Source: Acanthochromis polyacanthus
Lineage: Eukaryota > Chordata > Actinopteri > Pomacentridae
Length of the DNA stretch: 64,000 nucleotides
Direction: 5' to 3'
NCBI RefSeq assembly: GCF_021347895.1
Contig: NC_067113.1
Location: 1,616,467-1,680,466 of the forward strand
In this document: positions 33,720 to 49,099 of the stretch, piece by piece
How positions within the stretch are numbered: the stretch's first letter is position 1
Layout of the letters: every line of letters begins with the position of its first letter
Translations under genes and position numbers: made by a program
Notes under the pieces: generated by a model
Seen by the model: only the letters and a program-made list of their open reading frames with translations
Databases searched by the model: none
Told to the model about the DNA's origin: nothing

Positions 33720-35414
33720 GCTCACGCCCACCTGATGAGAGGAAAAAAGGGAGGAGAAAGAGAGAAGGCAGATGCCACTGCCTGGAGTCTGAGGTGGAGG
33801 GCATAAGAGGCAATGGCTTTGCAATACATTATCGACAAAGTTAAGCAGAAGTCCTCCACAAGTTTGCCACACACCTAATTTGCATATGAAAATATGAAAT
33901 TGCTGCATATTTATAGCAAGGTTGCCAAAGTTTAACTCCCGCTGTCTACTTCCCCTCAAATATTCAGTCGCATAAGTCTGAATGACAGCACAGTTGACGT
34001 TTGACTAAATTGAATCAAATGTCCCCAACACAAATGCACTCTTGTCTGTGTAGACAAAACACACAATGGTGCTCTGATGTGCCCTTAGCTCGAGAACTTT
34101 CTGTCATTTTAGCTCCTCATGTTTTCTGCTGTTTATTCTCTGCTGTTTCTCACCCACATGGCTGCAGGTTGTGAATTAATAAGCGGGGCTAAAACACAAG
34201 AGGAGGAGGGAGGGAACGGCAGGAAGTTGAAGGGGAGGAAAGACGGGAGATGCGAAGACAAAGGGTGCAAGTCAACTCTTTATGATGTACTGTAAACAGG
34301 TGCAGAGACAGAGTTGGACAGAAATAGCAACAGCCTTGGAGCAGAGCTGTAGAGTTTACATGGATGCCACTGAAAGCCTCTCAGAGAAATATGGCCGACA
34401 ATTGTGGCTAAGAGACGTACCTGCAGGAGACACTATAATGTGGCAGAGCAGGGAGCACTTCATTTTGAGGAAAATGGCCACTGAAGGCCTTCACCTTCAT
34501 AAAAGTGATTGACCAGCAGGGTGCAGGTTTCATTTCAGGTTTCAGGAAGGGACAAGTTGTTTATGTTGCCTCTAAACCACTGCAGGGCTGAGTTCCTCCA
34601 AACATACAGTATGTCAAGTTTTTACAATGCAATACCTGAGATACTGAAATATAGTCTTTTTCTCATGGTAACATGAGATTAACTGTTGCACTCCTTAAAT
34701 GAAACCACTTTAATTGGGAGAACTTCATTCTTCTGAGGTGACATCATTAAAATGAATGCATTCGGGCTCAGGGATCTTGCTCTGTGCAAGTGTCGAATAA
34801 AGATTAGTGTTTCTGCCTTTAGGATTTATTTATTACTTTCTACAAATTACTCATTTGAGACTATTACCTTTTATCAGTGCAGGGACTATTGCCTGAACAC
34901 ACGGACTTTACCCGCAACATGCTGCCTCGTATTTCAACCCTGTCTTCTCCAAATTACATTTTCATACATCTGAACTGCAATGGCATATTCCCATTGAGAG
35001 AAACATGATTACAAAGAGATGGGGTTTTCAATTACCGTATTCTAACCAGGAAACATGAATTTATTCATGTATTTAGAAAGTTGCAAATACACTGGTATTG
35101 AATGTTTCATTAATAAGTTACAGATAAGTTTCTTTTCCCAGAATATCCACTTGCAGCAATGACATAATTGCATTAAAATTATATTTTTAAATTGATTGCA
35201 TGCAGCTTTTGGTCTGTTTTTAAGAAATGAGTCCACAGCAATTAAAAAAACCTAACATGTTGTTTTACATTAAGTCACATTTTCAGTCATATCCAACCTT
35301 AACTAAAGTACTTGCTGAATAAATATGTGCAAGTACCTTAAAATGCTTTTACTTATTTATTTTATTTTACTCTGTTAAGCGCCTTGTACTCCTTTTGGCT
35401 GTTTGTAAATATAA

Positions 35415-35448
<34 letters not shown>

Positions 35449-36320
35449 GTATGGGTGTCTACCTATTTATTTGTTTTGCCCTTGAGTTACTTATTAAATA
35501 AATTATAATATCTTTCACAAATCACCTTTTAGAATTCCTTTACAAAGTTCTGCTGCATAGACTCTTCCAGTGAGAAAGTTCACACCAGTCCATCAATGCA
35601 TTTTTCATGTGTGGATGGACAAGGGGATAAGAAGTCATTTACTAACAATGCACAATTCTATAGTTGTGTCACTGGTTGAGTTGTATATGGTCCAGTATTG
35701 ATGGTGGAACGTGCACTTCTTCTGAGGCTGATGTTAATTTCATGATTCTTCATTCTTGATATCAAGCAGCAGATATTAACTGCCGTGCAAATTCTATTCG
35801 CCCAATTTTGGATGAACTAAATATGCAAGGACTCTCTTGCATGCCATTGTTTATACCACAGGGTGTTTATTTTTTGCTTGCTGGGTCATTATGAAACAAA
35901 AAAAATAAATAAAAAATGGAGCAAACAGACCCTATTACACTACTGCATAAACAAACAAAAAAAGAGAAGTGTGGATATGAACTCTGATATACAGTATGTT
36001 TCTTTTATTAAAAACAAACAAACAAAAAAAGTTGCTTTTGTGCATCTTCTAGTCAGATATTACATTGCAAATAGACTTAATAGGAAAGATAATTTAGTCA
36101 TACAGAAATAAAGTTGCTCATGACAATTTGCTAAAGCCCAAAGGGATGCCTGTATGTGTTCTATTTTGTCTAACAACCATCTCACATGCAACTGCATTCA
36201 ATTTCAAATCATGAGAGACTAGTAAAAATGGAGTTGTTTTTTTTTCTGTTTAATTAATCAAATAATTATTTCAACTTTTGTTTGGCATGTTATTTTGACA
36301 TGCTGGTCTTAGTCAGTAGT
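33720..36320. other. Gene-poor stretch with one L2-type tail
   Basis: There is no supported gene. At about 35,380-35,446, AGCGCCTTGTACTCCTTTTG, then ATAATT and (TTGA)n, is the 3' tail of an L2-like LINE or SINE. The 76-codon frame at 34,282 shows no known motif. Confidence 0.45.
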
Positions 36321-36324
36321 CTTC

Positions 36325-36944
36325 TGTCAGGACTCCCGCTCCCACTTGACCTCTTTCTCTCTCTCTCTCTCTCTCTCTGTTCTCGCTGTTGTCCACAGCT
36401 GCCACCCATTACTTGTCGTCCACAGGATTCCGGGCAGCTGTGGTACGGCACACCTGACAATCATCCATGCAATAAAAGCCGGTCTCACATTCCACACCCA
36501 GATTGTAAACTGTGCCCTAGTAGTCACCGACCCAGCTGCCTGGTTTCCTCAGCCCAGCTTGCCCTCTGGAATTCTGGATTCCCCTCCTGCTCTTGGATCC
36601 CTGGCCCTGGCCCTGGAAGTCCCTGTCCTCCGAGGTCCAGCCCTGGTAACATCCCGCCTGCCACGTACCTCTGCCCCCGGAACTCCCTGCCTGCTGCTCC
36701 TTCTGGAACCAAGCTTCCCTGCTTGCTCTCCATCGCCAGGTGGACCGCCGGTCCCCGGTACCGCCGCCCCCGCCTCCCCTCCGTCACTCTGCCCAGTTAA
36801 GTTAACGTAGTTTCCTTAGACAGTCTTAGATCACCTCCACGTTCACTCTTTGTTTAATTTACTGTATAATAAATCCACCTTCATTCCTGCCTCGATTCCT
36901 CGCCTGTGTGTTCTCTGCTCGGATTCACTCTGCTCGCCCTAACA
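36325..36944 (+). mobile_element. Solo-LTR-like insert, 620 bp
   Basis: The segment begins TGTCAGGACTCC and ends GCCCTAACA (TGT...ACA). It contains a CT run, a Pro-rich accidental open frame, and TGTATAATAAATCC as a polyadenylation signal about 75 bp before the end. Flanks TCTTC and TGTTC match at four of five bases, a possible eroded duplication. No internal region is present. Confidence 0.5.
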
Positions 36945-37384
36945 TGTTCATTGTAACATTGAATGTTGCAGTTAAAATTGTGGGGGTTCTATGCTCTAGT
37001 GCCAGTTGAAAATTGGGTTTTAAATTGGTCTTTAAAGGCACTACTCCGATGTATAAAACTCTGACTAAAAAATATTTTTTGACAGATGTACAAAAATATG
37101 CAAAGTAGGGCTGGGACTTTAATGTGTTATTTTTGAGTAATTAATTACAGAAAAAAATGTATTCACACTCCAGCCGGTAGGTCGCAGTAATGAACCTAAA
37201 GTCTGTTTGCCACCTGCAAAGAAGATGTACATGGCGCATTAAATGATGTCAGTGCACAAGAAAGTTTGGTGAACAGTGATGGACGATGAGACCGCATTGA
37301 GGTTGTTGGGTAGAAAATTTTCTTTGAGAAAACTTCCTGATGGCAGCTTGGATAACAGGGTGTTTGCGTGCACATTGCACAACA

Positions 37385-38280
37385 AAAGTGTAGGAATAAT
37401 TACTAAAGGTATTTTATTTGCACTCGTTAGGTAAAGGGCACCACCCTGTCTTATACAGGGAAATTATTAATTTAGGCAAAATCTCAAAGAAATTCCTGTT
37501 GTAATACAGTTGATCAGTCTCATATCTGAAAGGCTAGAAATCTCGGTTAAATTGATCCCAAGTTTTCACACAATGAAACGCACATGACAATGGATTGGTC
37601 TAAATGCAAACATTTATTGCCTATTCTACTGGAACAATACAAGTGAACTCTATATACAGTGAATAATGTGTGTGTGTGTGTGTGTGTGCGTGCGTGTGTA
37701 TGTGGGATTGTGTGTGTGTGTGATGAGTAGATTCAAATCTGCATATTAAAATAGGAGGATTATGGTAAGAGAAACCAGATAGCGGACTCAATAAAATGGT
37801 AATTTGGACTAAAACCGATTCGTAAAAGAATAAATGGAGTGGCTGAATTTAGTTAATCAAGTAGACATCAACCCAAATCAGACAGAGAAAGGTCCGCTGG
37901 TCTCTTACTGTAATCGAACCGTCAGTATGCTGGGACACAGAAGTCGCCGGTGGATGACGCCTCACAGCGCGACGGGATGTCTTTGCTTCCCCAAGCGCTG
38001 TGTCCGTCACTATGGCAGCGATGGCCTTCTTGCATGGGCGATCGGTTCGGAGCAAATGGGTCCCTGGACCAGCAGATCTCTGGTGTTCACAGCTGAGGGA
38101 GACGGTGTCCGGTTGATGGAAAGGCACTTGGCTCTCAGGCGTTATCCGAGTAAAAGAACGGATGTTGAAAGTGAGCAAAAATTAGGAAAAATTGGAACTA
38201 GTTTTCAATCAGTGCTTGTCAAAAATCACAGATTAAAAGAACAAATTCAGTGTGAAAGAAAATGTCTATCTTAAATTACA
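37385..38280. repeat. Left long inverted arm of the KDZ-like element
   Basis: It is homologous in inverse orientation to 50,395-51,475 and includes a GT microsatellite (37,666-37,722). The 146-codon frame at 37,834-38,274 is open here, but the corresponding frame in the right arm is broken, so I do not treat it as a gene. Confidence 0.75.
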
Positions 38281-38751
38281 AAATTAAAGGATAAATAGTT
38301 ACCAGAGTTACCAAACTCTGGAACAAGGAAACTTCAGAGAATAAAGGAAAAAAACGCGTCTTAAGTAAGAATAGTGAGATGCTCCGGCGTGGAGCATCCC
38401 AGAGAGAGACAGAGGTGGAAGAAGATGGGGACCAGGCGTGGCTGGCCTTTATCTAGGCGAGGCGGACCATGGGCAGAGATGATACTTTTCGGCGCGATTC
38501 TCACTCGAAATTTGATCCCTTCTTTGTCTCAAGGAAAGAGGAGAAGAGAGCTGACCAAAAGTGGATTAAAATATGTGATATTAAACGAGCAAATGCGATC
38601 TGTCTATTCCTCACCATAATCCTGTTAAGCAAAAGTGGAACACATGTTGGATTATGCAGGTTAACAAATATGTGAATTATTTAATTCAATAAACTATCTG
38701 AATGTGCTTCTGGATACTAAAAATATATGTCACAGTGAAGATATGATAACC

Positions 38752-39135
38752 AGTCCCTCCAGGAATTCGCGATGTTGTGATCGCGCAAATTCACGCAAAA
38801 TCAACCAATCTCGAATTTTGTGTGGCCTTGGAATTTTGACTAGTCACCGCAACTTTCCCGCAATTTTGGCCCGCCTCCCGTGAGTTCCACCAATCATAGC
38901 AGCTCCCAGCGCAAACATAATGCACTTATGTCACCGAATTCACTTCCTTGTTTCTGATTTGAAGATGCAGACATGTCCCACTCTAACGTCTCTCATTTAC
39001 CAACAGAAATTACTGCTGAAGACCGTGATAAACAATTAATTCACTGAACGGCTGAAATGATCAGACAACAGACCAGACAAATCACCATGATGGAAACTCT
39101 TGCATCCAGATCCGTTAGAGCACTGAAAGAATGAG
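38752..39135 (+). pseudogene. hAT-type element fragment
   Basis: CAGTCCCTCCAGGAATTCGC followed by GATCGCGCAAATTCACGC resembles the terminus of a fish hAT family. MSHSNVSHLPTEITAEDRDK and further codons from about 38,973 look like a transposase N-terminus before a stop. The other end was not found. Confidence 0.35.
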
Positions 39136-39979
39136 GTAAATTAGATTAAATTATTCCACCAAAGAACACGGAAGAGTTATGTGACGATCAGCGTGTGTGA
39201 ATTCTTCCTCTGTTTCCAACATCACTCAAAGACGGACTCGGGGATTTAAATGAAGTTTTCAGGGTCGGTCAGAAATGACACAAGGACCAAATGATTCGAC
39301 TTCGGCAATGATACGGCTTAAAGTTTGGATCCACAGATTTGTTAAGAATTCATAGCAGCACGGCGTCTGATAACGGCACGGTAACCATGGCAACAAGTGA
39401 ACGCTACCTCAGCCGCCCGCTGACGATCACAGGATTGTGTTCCTACTACAAATCTACCACTGTGGACCAACAGTATGTGTCTGCAGCCGGATGCTGCACG
39501 AATACGCCCGCATGAATACGATCCTACCCTTCAGGTAAGTTTAGACCACTTTTTACAGAGAACGCCACCTACCGGAGGCTGCACGAATACGGCCCTACCG
39601 CAATTTACGTTTTAAATGGGCGATTTCACTCAAAATATACTTACAACACAAAAGGCTTATTCAAGGAGAATTCCCTGTTCATTTTAACCCCTGTATTTTT
39701 TTCTACAGAGCCAGAGGCTGCTCTTTCTGGACCATACCAAGTATTCCACACAAAGTACTACTTCATGTTCTACCTATGATTTTAAATGTTTAATTCACAC
39801 AAGTAGTACTTATTACAATGTCACAAGTTATCAAAATATTCTTTTTTATTAAGATAAAATATTAATATCATCTGTAATGGCCTTTGCGGAGTCTCGATCT
39901 AACAGGAATGACAGAAAACGCAAGGGCAACTCTTTAGACAGATATACATTTAGTTTACACAATAATATAAAAATAAAAG

Positions 39980-39984
<5 letters not shown>

Positions 39985-40040
<56 letters not shown>
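39985..40040. repeat. (CA)n microsatellite
   Basis: About 28 CA units; the predicted Cys-Val peptides on the other strand are artefacts. Confidence 0.95.
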
Positions 40041-40045
<5 letters not shown>

Positions 40046-40209
40046 TAAATTAAGTCTATGACTCCCGCTGCAAAACGTCTGATTTCACTTCCTCCTGACA
40101 GAGACACACAGACAGACATTAATATGCATAAGTAGATATAGCACTGATTTATCTGATAAACTGTACATATTTCACTTATTTAATAAAATATATTTTATTT
40201 TTAACATTT

Positions 40210-40975
40210 CAAGCCAATACACCTCCTTTGAAATGAGCAGCACGTACCAACTGAACAGTCTGCCTTCTTCCTTCAGGTCTTTTCTGATCCTTCGAGAGAA
40301 TTCCTCCACTTCACTGAAATAGTAGTCAGACAACATTATCACTGCAGGCTTGACAGAAATACTGGGAACACTTAAAGAGGATACATTCACAGACATTGGT
40401 ACACTTTAACAAAGGTGGCAAATGCTTCTATTAGTAAACAGTTTAAAAACAAAAACATTTTAATGCATTGTGTAAATAAAAAAAACATCCTTTATTCTTA
40501 CCTTTGATGGTAAGCTGGACCACTGAAAAAGACCTGCTTAGCCTCCTGCAGGGACAGATTGTCCTGCATAGACAGCCCATATATGATGGCCTAACAAAAG
40601 AAAAGGGTTCATTTTTAAGCAATATAATTGACATATACCATTTTACAGCAGAGCAAGCCATGTTAGACAGGCAAATACACAAATGACGCCATAAAAGGTT
40701 GGATATTTATTGAGCCTATAAAAGTGCAGGAGCAGAAACATGTATAATTGTATTACATGGCAAAGCCCACTTCTGAAAAGAGAACACCACAGATGAACTG
40801 CACTTCATCTGTGAAGCTTAGCTGTGTTGGTGTTCTGTGCAGTACAGCCTTTAGGAACCCAAAAAGCTTGTCCTGTTGTTCCTCGCTATCAAGGTAGACG
40901 GGCATCTGGCAACAAGAGTCCTGACGAATCCAGGTAGAACATTTGCCACCAAGTACATCCTGAGGGCAACCCAAA
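40210..40975 (-). pseudogene. C-terminal exons of the KDZ-like gene
   Basis: QDVLGGKCSTWIRQDSCCQM lies near 40,930, IIYGLSMQDNLSLQEAKQVF at 40,500-40,590 with a GTAAG donor, and VKPAVIMLSDYYFSEVEEFS near 40,320. The frames are open within the exons and the spacing suits introns. No domain name can be given. Confidence 0.4.
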
Positions 40976-41099
40976 GTACAGAAACAATGAATTTCTGGAA
41001 CTCAGGAATTCTTTCAAAACACAGCCAAAAAATGTTCTGTCCACTGATAATATTACTAACAAAGGCCCTCAGTGAATCTTTTCTGAGTCAGTCTGCAAT

Positions 41100-41963
41100 G
41101 ATGAGAAAACAGGAACATTTTCCAAGTACCACCAAATGCTGCTCAGCTCCCTTTGACTGGATAATGAAGTCCACCAGCCTTGTTTCCTTTGCAGTGCGCT
41201 CAGTGACAGCCTGCATATGGAGAAGAACTTTCTCAGTGACGGCACCCCGCCTTGGCACTCTGTAAACGGGCTTCAGGGTTCCTTGGAGCAGGCTTCTGGC
41301 TTCATTAGTCCAGAAAGTGAACCTCTTGTCATACTTTTCAAACAACAAAATCCATCCAAGATAAATAATGGGTGAAAAAAGCCAACACAGTGATGAAAAA
41401 AATGACATGCACAAATACTCTCGACAAAGACTGCCATCCACAGTCTGATGAACTTAATGTAGTTACCAGATGCTCTACTGACATGGCACTGATAGTGTGT
41501 TATCAGTTTGTAGAAGTGGAAGTGAACCCCTAACTTGCACCTAAAATTTATATACACGTTTTGTTTCAGGCTGTCGTACCCCTCTGTTTGGAAATGCTCC
41601 ATGAGAAGAAGACACCACTTCTGTATCAAAGGCATGTCCATCTGAAAGCAGTGTGACAATAGAAAGAAAAAAATGAGTTCAAAATGTGTCCTTTCTCTTC
41701 AAAATGAATAGTATGTGGCAACAACAAAAGCATTTGGTGAGAGCAGTTTCTTCTTTGTGTAAACTTTTTTTTAAAACTAACCTCCTGGAATTCAAACCCT
41801 TGGTTTGTGACAATGGAAAGTGTATACTGTAACAGATAAGACAGAAAACAAAGCATTTTATTTGCATTATTGACAGAAGTGAACATACTCAGTTTAAAAA
41901 ATGTGACCTTACCATAAGCATACAAATCCCACAGTCATTTCCAGACATCTGGTGTGGCACACC
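41100..41963 (-). pseudogene. Ulp1 catalytic-Cys exon and following exons of the KDZ-like gene
   Basis: The exon 41,913-41,963 reads GVPHQMSGNDCGICMLM between TAG and GTAAGG splice sites. Gln codon 41,949-41,951 and Cys codon 41,931-41,933 match the Q-x(5)-D-C-G active site of C48 proteases. Next exons are YTLSIVTNQGFEFQE (41,783-41,830), DMPLIQKWCLLLMEHFQTEG (near 41,600) and RFTFWTNEARSLLQGTLKPV (near 41,300). Confidence 0.65.
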
Positions 41964-42117
41964 CTAAAGTAAATAAAACAGATGAGATTAGACACATAAC
42001 TGAAAACTGCTGTCTTCTCCATTACACGATGACTTCTATATGAAATAAGCAGTAGTATCAACAGTAATAGTGTTTTGGAGCAGCTAATTATGCTTTTCTT
42101 TGTTATCGCAATATCAT

Positions 42118-43445
42118 GGGGCGGCATGGCTCAGCGGGTAGAGTGGCCATCTTGTAACTGGAGGGTTGCCGGTTGCCGGTTCGATCCTCGGCCCGTCGAG
42201 CTCATGTTGAGGTGTCCCTGAGCAAGACACCTAACCCCTAATTGCTCCTGGTGGGTCGTGGTTAGTGCCTTGCATGGCAGCTTCCACCATCAGTGTGTGA
42301 ATGTGTGTGTGAATGGGTGAATGTGACGTATCATGTAAAGCGCTTTGGATAAAAGCGCTATATAAATAGGTTGATGCTACGGGTACGGACCCGTACCCGT
42401 AGCATCTGTACTAGAGGTACGGACCCGCTAAGGTCACTGAAGAGCTGGTGCCGGTTAACTACTATTTGCTGCACATTACAGGCAGTTTATATGAATGACT
42501 TTGACGGCGAACATTGTATAATTTAACCAAAAATACACCGTCTCCTCTCACACTTTAGACATTGCAGTTTTTACGCTTTTAGACGCCGTGTATAAATTGT
42601 TTGAAGTCCAGTTCCTATGAATTAGTTTACCGCGTTCAGTGGTGGAAGCGTCTGACGAACTCCATTGCAAATGTTCCCATTTAATTTCGGACGCTAATTT
42701 ACAAGATAAAGTTAAGGATGTCGAATATGAAACAAACACTCGTGAATGGTGAGGAGCAGCTCTTTAACTCGGCATGAATTAAAAAAAACCACAAACTCGA
42801 TTTACTGTGATATTGTGAGATTTGTTTGTGGTGATGTAACTTAGCCATTCAACAGAGTCCGCTAACATTAAAGTGACTGACGTGCAGTGTCTGTGTTGAC
42901 AGACGTAGAAAATACGTCAGGGTTTTGTTTAGGTTGTTAATATGTAATAGTCTGTCGCTGCTTTTGAAGGTAAAAAAATACTTGTAGTTTGCTGGCTGTT
43001 AGTTCCACCATTTGTTTTGTTTGCTGTTTGTGCTTTATTAGAACAGGGTCACGTGAATAAAAAGTTTTGCTATTTTTAATAGTAGTGCTGATTTCAACCC
43101 CCAAATCGCTGTCCGTGAAAAAGTCAGATAATGATATTTATAAGACATTATGCATGATAGAAAAGAGAACAGCAGATGACTGACATGACAGGCTCGGCAC
43201 GCAGATTCACCTAGAATCACGGAAGCGCCTTCATCACTCGGATTACCAAGCTGGCTCATTAATATTTATGCACGTCGGATTACCAGCCAATCACAAAGCG
43301 CGTTCATCAGCCGGCTCATTAATATTCATGTCCGTCTCATTAATATTTATAGTAAGGGAAAGTGCCGTATCCGTAGGCCACAGGCTACGGGTACGGGTCC
43401 GTATCTGTAGACACTACCATATAAATACAACCATTTATCATGCCC
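42118..43445 (+). mobile_element. tRNA-derived SINE, interrupted by a 1,050-bp insertion
   Basis: The head has an A box (TGGCTCAGCGGGTAGAG) and B box (GGTTCGATCC). The body has CCCTGAGCAAGACACCTAAC and AATTGCTCCTGGTGG. The tail has AAGCGCTTTGGATAAAAGCG and CTATATAAATA, shared with L2-type LINEs. The tail breaks at 42,368 and resumes at 43,419 with ATATAAATACAACCATTTA. It lies in an intron of the KDZ-like gene. Confidence 0.85.
42369..43418. mobile_element. 1,050-bp non-autonomous element with 9-bp target duplication (Merlin- or MULE-like)
   Basis: ATATAAATA at 42,360-42,368 recurs at 43,419-43,427. The ends GGTTGATGCTACGGGTACGG and, inverted, GGTAGTGTCTACAGATACGG are related terminal repeats beginning with GG. 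The left tip folds into a perfect 15-bp hairpin (GATGCTACGGGTACG, loop GACC, 42,373-42,406). A 9-bp duplication with GG ends fits Merlin (8-9 bp) or Mutator-like (8-11 bp) movers. It carries no transposase. Confidence 0.75.
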
Positions 43446-44181
43446 AGTCTTCTCAGTCCAGCTCCCAGGATCAATTTGCTGAGCAAGCTCTCTATAAAAA
43501 AAAAAAAAAAAAACACAAAATTGAATTAAAAGATGTTTTGCGATTAAGAATATAACTCTTGTAGTTCTTCAGTGCTGATGCAAGTAAGCCTTCAATGGCT
43601 GCCACATGTTTCAAAATCTATTTTACAGACTAAAAGTTCTGTGTGAGGTCAAGTTGGAGCAGCACCATGAACAGATTTTCAAAAATTAAAGATTCTATTC
43701 TGAAATTATTTTAAAAAAAAAATCATTGAAAACAAAAGACATCAAATCATATGAAACTGATGCTGTGACAACCACTGAGGCATACCGCAATAAGAAAGTG
43801 GTGAAAACAAACCATTACAGGCTATCAAAACATAGCCCAAAACATGCATTACAGGCTATAACAACGAAGTCCAAAACATGCATCACGGCTATAGGAACGT
43901 AGCCAAAACGTAGTCTGCAATAAGGCCATGAACGTAGCAAACAGTAGGTCTCATTTGTGAACCTAAAAATGGCTCTGTATTCAGCGTCACCAAACCCAGA
44001 CTCATGCATTGTGTACTGTGAGTCTAAAAAGAGCATTTCTCTCAGGAGTGGCCTCATGATCTATATTGTGATAATAGGTAAAAAGGTGCACAGAAGTTAA
44101 AAAGTCATTACGTCAGGAAAGTAGAACTGGAGTCTACATTGCTAGAAGGCACATAAATAGAACATATTACCACAACATCTA

Positions 44182-45797
<1,616 letters not shown>

Positions 45798-47119
45798 TAC
45801 CATCTAGTATCCAGAACAGTGTCATTTCTTACACAGAGAACGAAGTGATCTGGCCCGCTGGCATTGGTCCATGCTGGAAAGACTAAGAAGTCTTTCATGT
45901 CGACATCCTCCTAACATAAATAAAACCTCTTGTCATAATACAGATGAACATTTGTACAGCCACAAACATAATTTGGTATTTTATATACACTCACTGGGAA
46001 GTTGGTAACAATGCTGGTGTCTGTGCGCTTCCATGTCGGAATGACACATCCTCGATATAAATGTCTCTGCCCTGTGAAAAAATAAAGAAAAACAATAACA
46101 AAATGGACTCTACAGCTGTATTGTTTAAGCTTTAAGTCCCATTTTTGCTTTACATTACATACGTGTTGCTGAGCTGCTTCATAAATCAGTTTCATGCAGG
46201 CATTTCCAATCTGTAAGAGGCAATGCCTGCATTTATGCCTTTTCACTCAGCAGTGAAAAGCATAAACACAAAAACAAACATGGTTTTTGCTTTTCTTGTT
46301 TTTACCAGTTTACTACTCACATTGGACTCCATGTTTCTTTGCAATCCTCGGTTCCAGAATTGTTCTCGTGTGAGACACACGGACCCTTCTTTCACAATGA
46401 TTTCTCCTGCAGGCCGTGTCTTGTCCAGCACGCAGTTTAGCTACACATAACATGTAATGGTTAGACAGTAATATGTGCCATCACAAGCTAATAATATTTC
46501 CACTGATTAACTTGCCAGTTGTTCCTGGATAGGATTCCAGTCTTCTTCCCAAGGCTTTGGTGTTTCTGAACAGCCAACGGCCGCTGTGGGAGGCACATCA
46601 ACAGCCGCTGTGGGAGGCACTACCTTAACTGAAATTCAAATAGAAAATGACAGTGAAGACTAACAATGACATATTAGTGCTTCTATAAAAAAGCTATACC
46701 ATAAAGGCAAATAAGTGACAATTCTGATATGATATAAAAAATTTCTATACAGAAAAAATTTCTAACCACGACAAGAGCATCATTACTCACCTGCTGGTTC
46801 CTCAGTGTCCATTGGACCATGTTGAACAGTAGTGTATGTCTCTGAGGATCTTGGATTTTCTGACAAAGTGTAAATAAATAGTTAAGGAATCAAATACAAT
46901 AAATAATCAATGTGTTGTAATTTAGTTGTTCAGCAAAATTAGGCTTGAAGTTACCCAACACCGCCTGGTTGTAGATGTTCATTGCTACCCCAGTGTTAAA
47001 GGCCTTTTTTATACTGTCTAGTCGTATTTGGTTTTTGTTGGTGTTGTGGTGGTGGATGATATTTCTCATGAGAAACAGATGGGTTGATGGTAAAGCCATG
47101 TTTAAGAAATAATTGTTTA

Positions 47120-47875
47120 TTTTTCATTTTTGCAAACAGCTGCCCCGCTATTTGACTATTGACTTTTCCCGCAAGTTGTGGGACCAGGCCAAGTTTCCGC
47201 AGGGCATCTCGGGGATCCTTTCTATTGCCCTCATGGAATCAGTCATACAGAGCATAATGCTCTGCCGAACCAGTTACTGGATGGCCCTCACAGTCTGGTG
47301 CCAGTTTCTTACTGTTCACCCAAGGCAGTGACACTTTCAGTTTTCCAGCTTTGGCTTGTGAAATGTTGTCTGTGCTCGGAGCCCTTAACCATCTTTCAAA
47401 TGGGTTGAAAGGCAATCTTTCAGGTTCTCTTAGATTTGTATGTGTGGCTAGTCCACATGCAAAGCCATATATAACAATATTTGGCATGTGTTTCCAGGAG
47501 AGCAGGAGGTCTGCGAAGTCACGTAGGCTTTCCGCTCGAATGTTGCACTTTATGCTATATACGACACAGCATGGGCACATAATCACAGCCCAACCGCCTG
47601 GGAAGAAATAAAGACAATTAAACAGAATCAACTTAGGACAAAACACAAATGATGTAAAACTAACCCCTGAGGAAGTCTGACATTTAAAGTAGCTCCCCAC
47701 ATACGTACACTGAGTGAAATTTAACTTACCTGATGCAGCCCATATTTTCTGAAAAACCTTGTTGTAAGTTTGTCTTGATTTCATTTCATTGGTCAATCTC
47801 ACGAGGAGGTCAGAGCGTGATCCAGAGGAATCCAGTCCACATTCCCTGCATAATTTCCTAATCACCCGAACCTAT
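47120..47875 (-). pseudogene. SAP and RNase-H-like exons of the KDZ-like gene
   Basis: Exon one (about 47,732-47,868) encodes a SAP motif, IRKLCRECGLDSSGSRSDLL. Exon two (from 47,600, acceptor TTTCTTCCCAG) encodes GGWAVIMCPCCVVYSIKCN, LLLSWKHMPNIVIYGFACGL, HPVTGSAEHYALYDWFHEG and VNSQIAGQLFAKMKN. The YGFACG segment aligns with the YD.A motif I remember in KDZ proteins, so a catalytic Asp may be Gly here. Confidence 0.55.
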
Positions 47876-49099
47876 CAAATACAATACATCAATGTTTTTG
47901 GTTACATCACAGTCCATAAATAACTCCTAAAAGGAAAACAGAATAAATACTGTATTTTAGATAGTGTTTTCACCTTTTGCTTGTAGAGTTCATCTCTCAG
48001 CTGGCCTTCTGTGACTGTGATTTCACAGACCTCTGCTTGTTTCAGTGGATGGACCTTCAGAAATTCTGTGTTAAGGACACAGCTTGCATGATGTGTATTT
48101 CTCCCGATCCATGGTGCCCAAAAGTGGAACGATGGCCGAACAGCAAATGGATTGCTTTGGTGACCTTTGGATATATCAAAATTTTATCAATACATCTCGA
48201 AGTTGAAAATAAGTGGCACATTGAAAAATTTAAACGTTATGGAACATTCTACTTCTGCTGATGTGTTCATCTGTATTTTGCAATCACTGATAAATTTTTA
48301 AAATGTTCACTAATTAGTCGTTAATTACTTGTTACAAATCCTCGCCCAATCCTTTCCATTGAAAGTGCCTCCCAAAACAGTCCAATATCAACCTCTCCAT
48401 TGAAGTCTTCTGGGGGTTGTGGAAGGTCACTAACTAAAGAAATAACGTGAAAAAATTACACAAAAAATTAAATGAGAGAGTAATTCAGTCTGTAACTAAC
48501 ACTATTCTATGAAAGCACTTTTACCTGACAAATGGAAGGCTCCCTTTTTATGGAGATCCATGATGACCACTGGTGGATGATCACCACAAGTCACACAAGA
48601 ATATTCATACTCATGGTCTGTCAGGGCTTCAAAGTGAAGACAGCCATGGAGGACTGTATCCGCAGATGGGTATTTTACTCCTGTAGTCAATTCCAAATAC
48701 TCAACCACCCAGCTCACAGCAGTATGGATCTAAGAGAGCAACATAAAGAAAGCCATAAGTTACTGAAAAAGTGTATTTGTGCATTTATACATACACAAAA
48801 TTAAGTAATCCACTCACAGATCAGGCTTGAGACAGTTTAGATAAATTACCTGCAGCATGTTCCTTATGGTTAGACATAAAGGAAGATCAAGGAGTACCCG
48901 GTCATCGAAATTGTGGAGGCCGTCTTTCCATTCTTGGTAACGGTAAAAGGTTCCACATTGATGGCACGATTTACAGTACGTAGACACATCTGGAAATCCA
49001 AAGATTCAACAACAATCATAGTACGGTCACAACACGTAAAACTACCACTAAAAGAAAAACTGGCATCATTGATTTTAATAAGATATCCATAAACTGACA

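Noticed and set aside
34282..34512. 76-codon frame possibly coding
   Set aside because: No splice context, no homology I recognise, no promoter or polyadenylation signal nearby.
36282..36810. Pro/Ser-rich frames of 154-172 codons
   Set aside because: They lie wholly inside the solo-LTR-like segment, overlap each other in two frames and show no conserved motif.
37834..38274. 146-codon frame in the left arm
   Set aside because: The homologous right arm has stops and indels in the matching frame, so coding is not supported.
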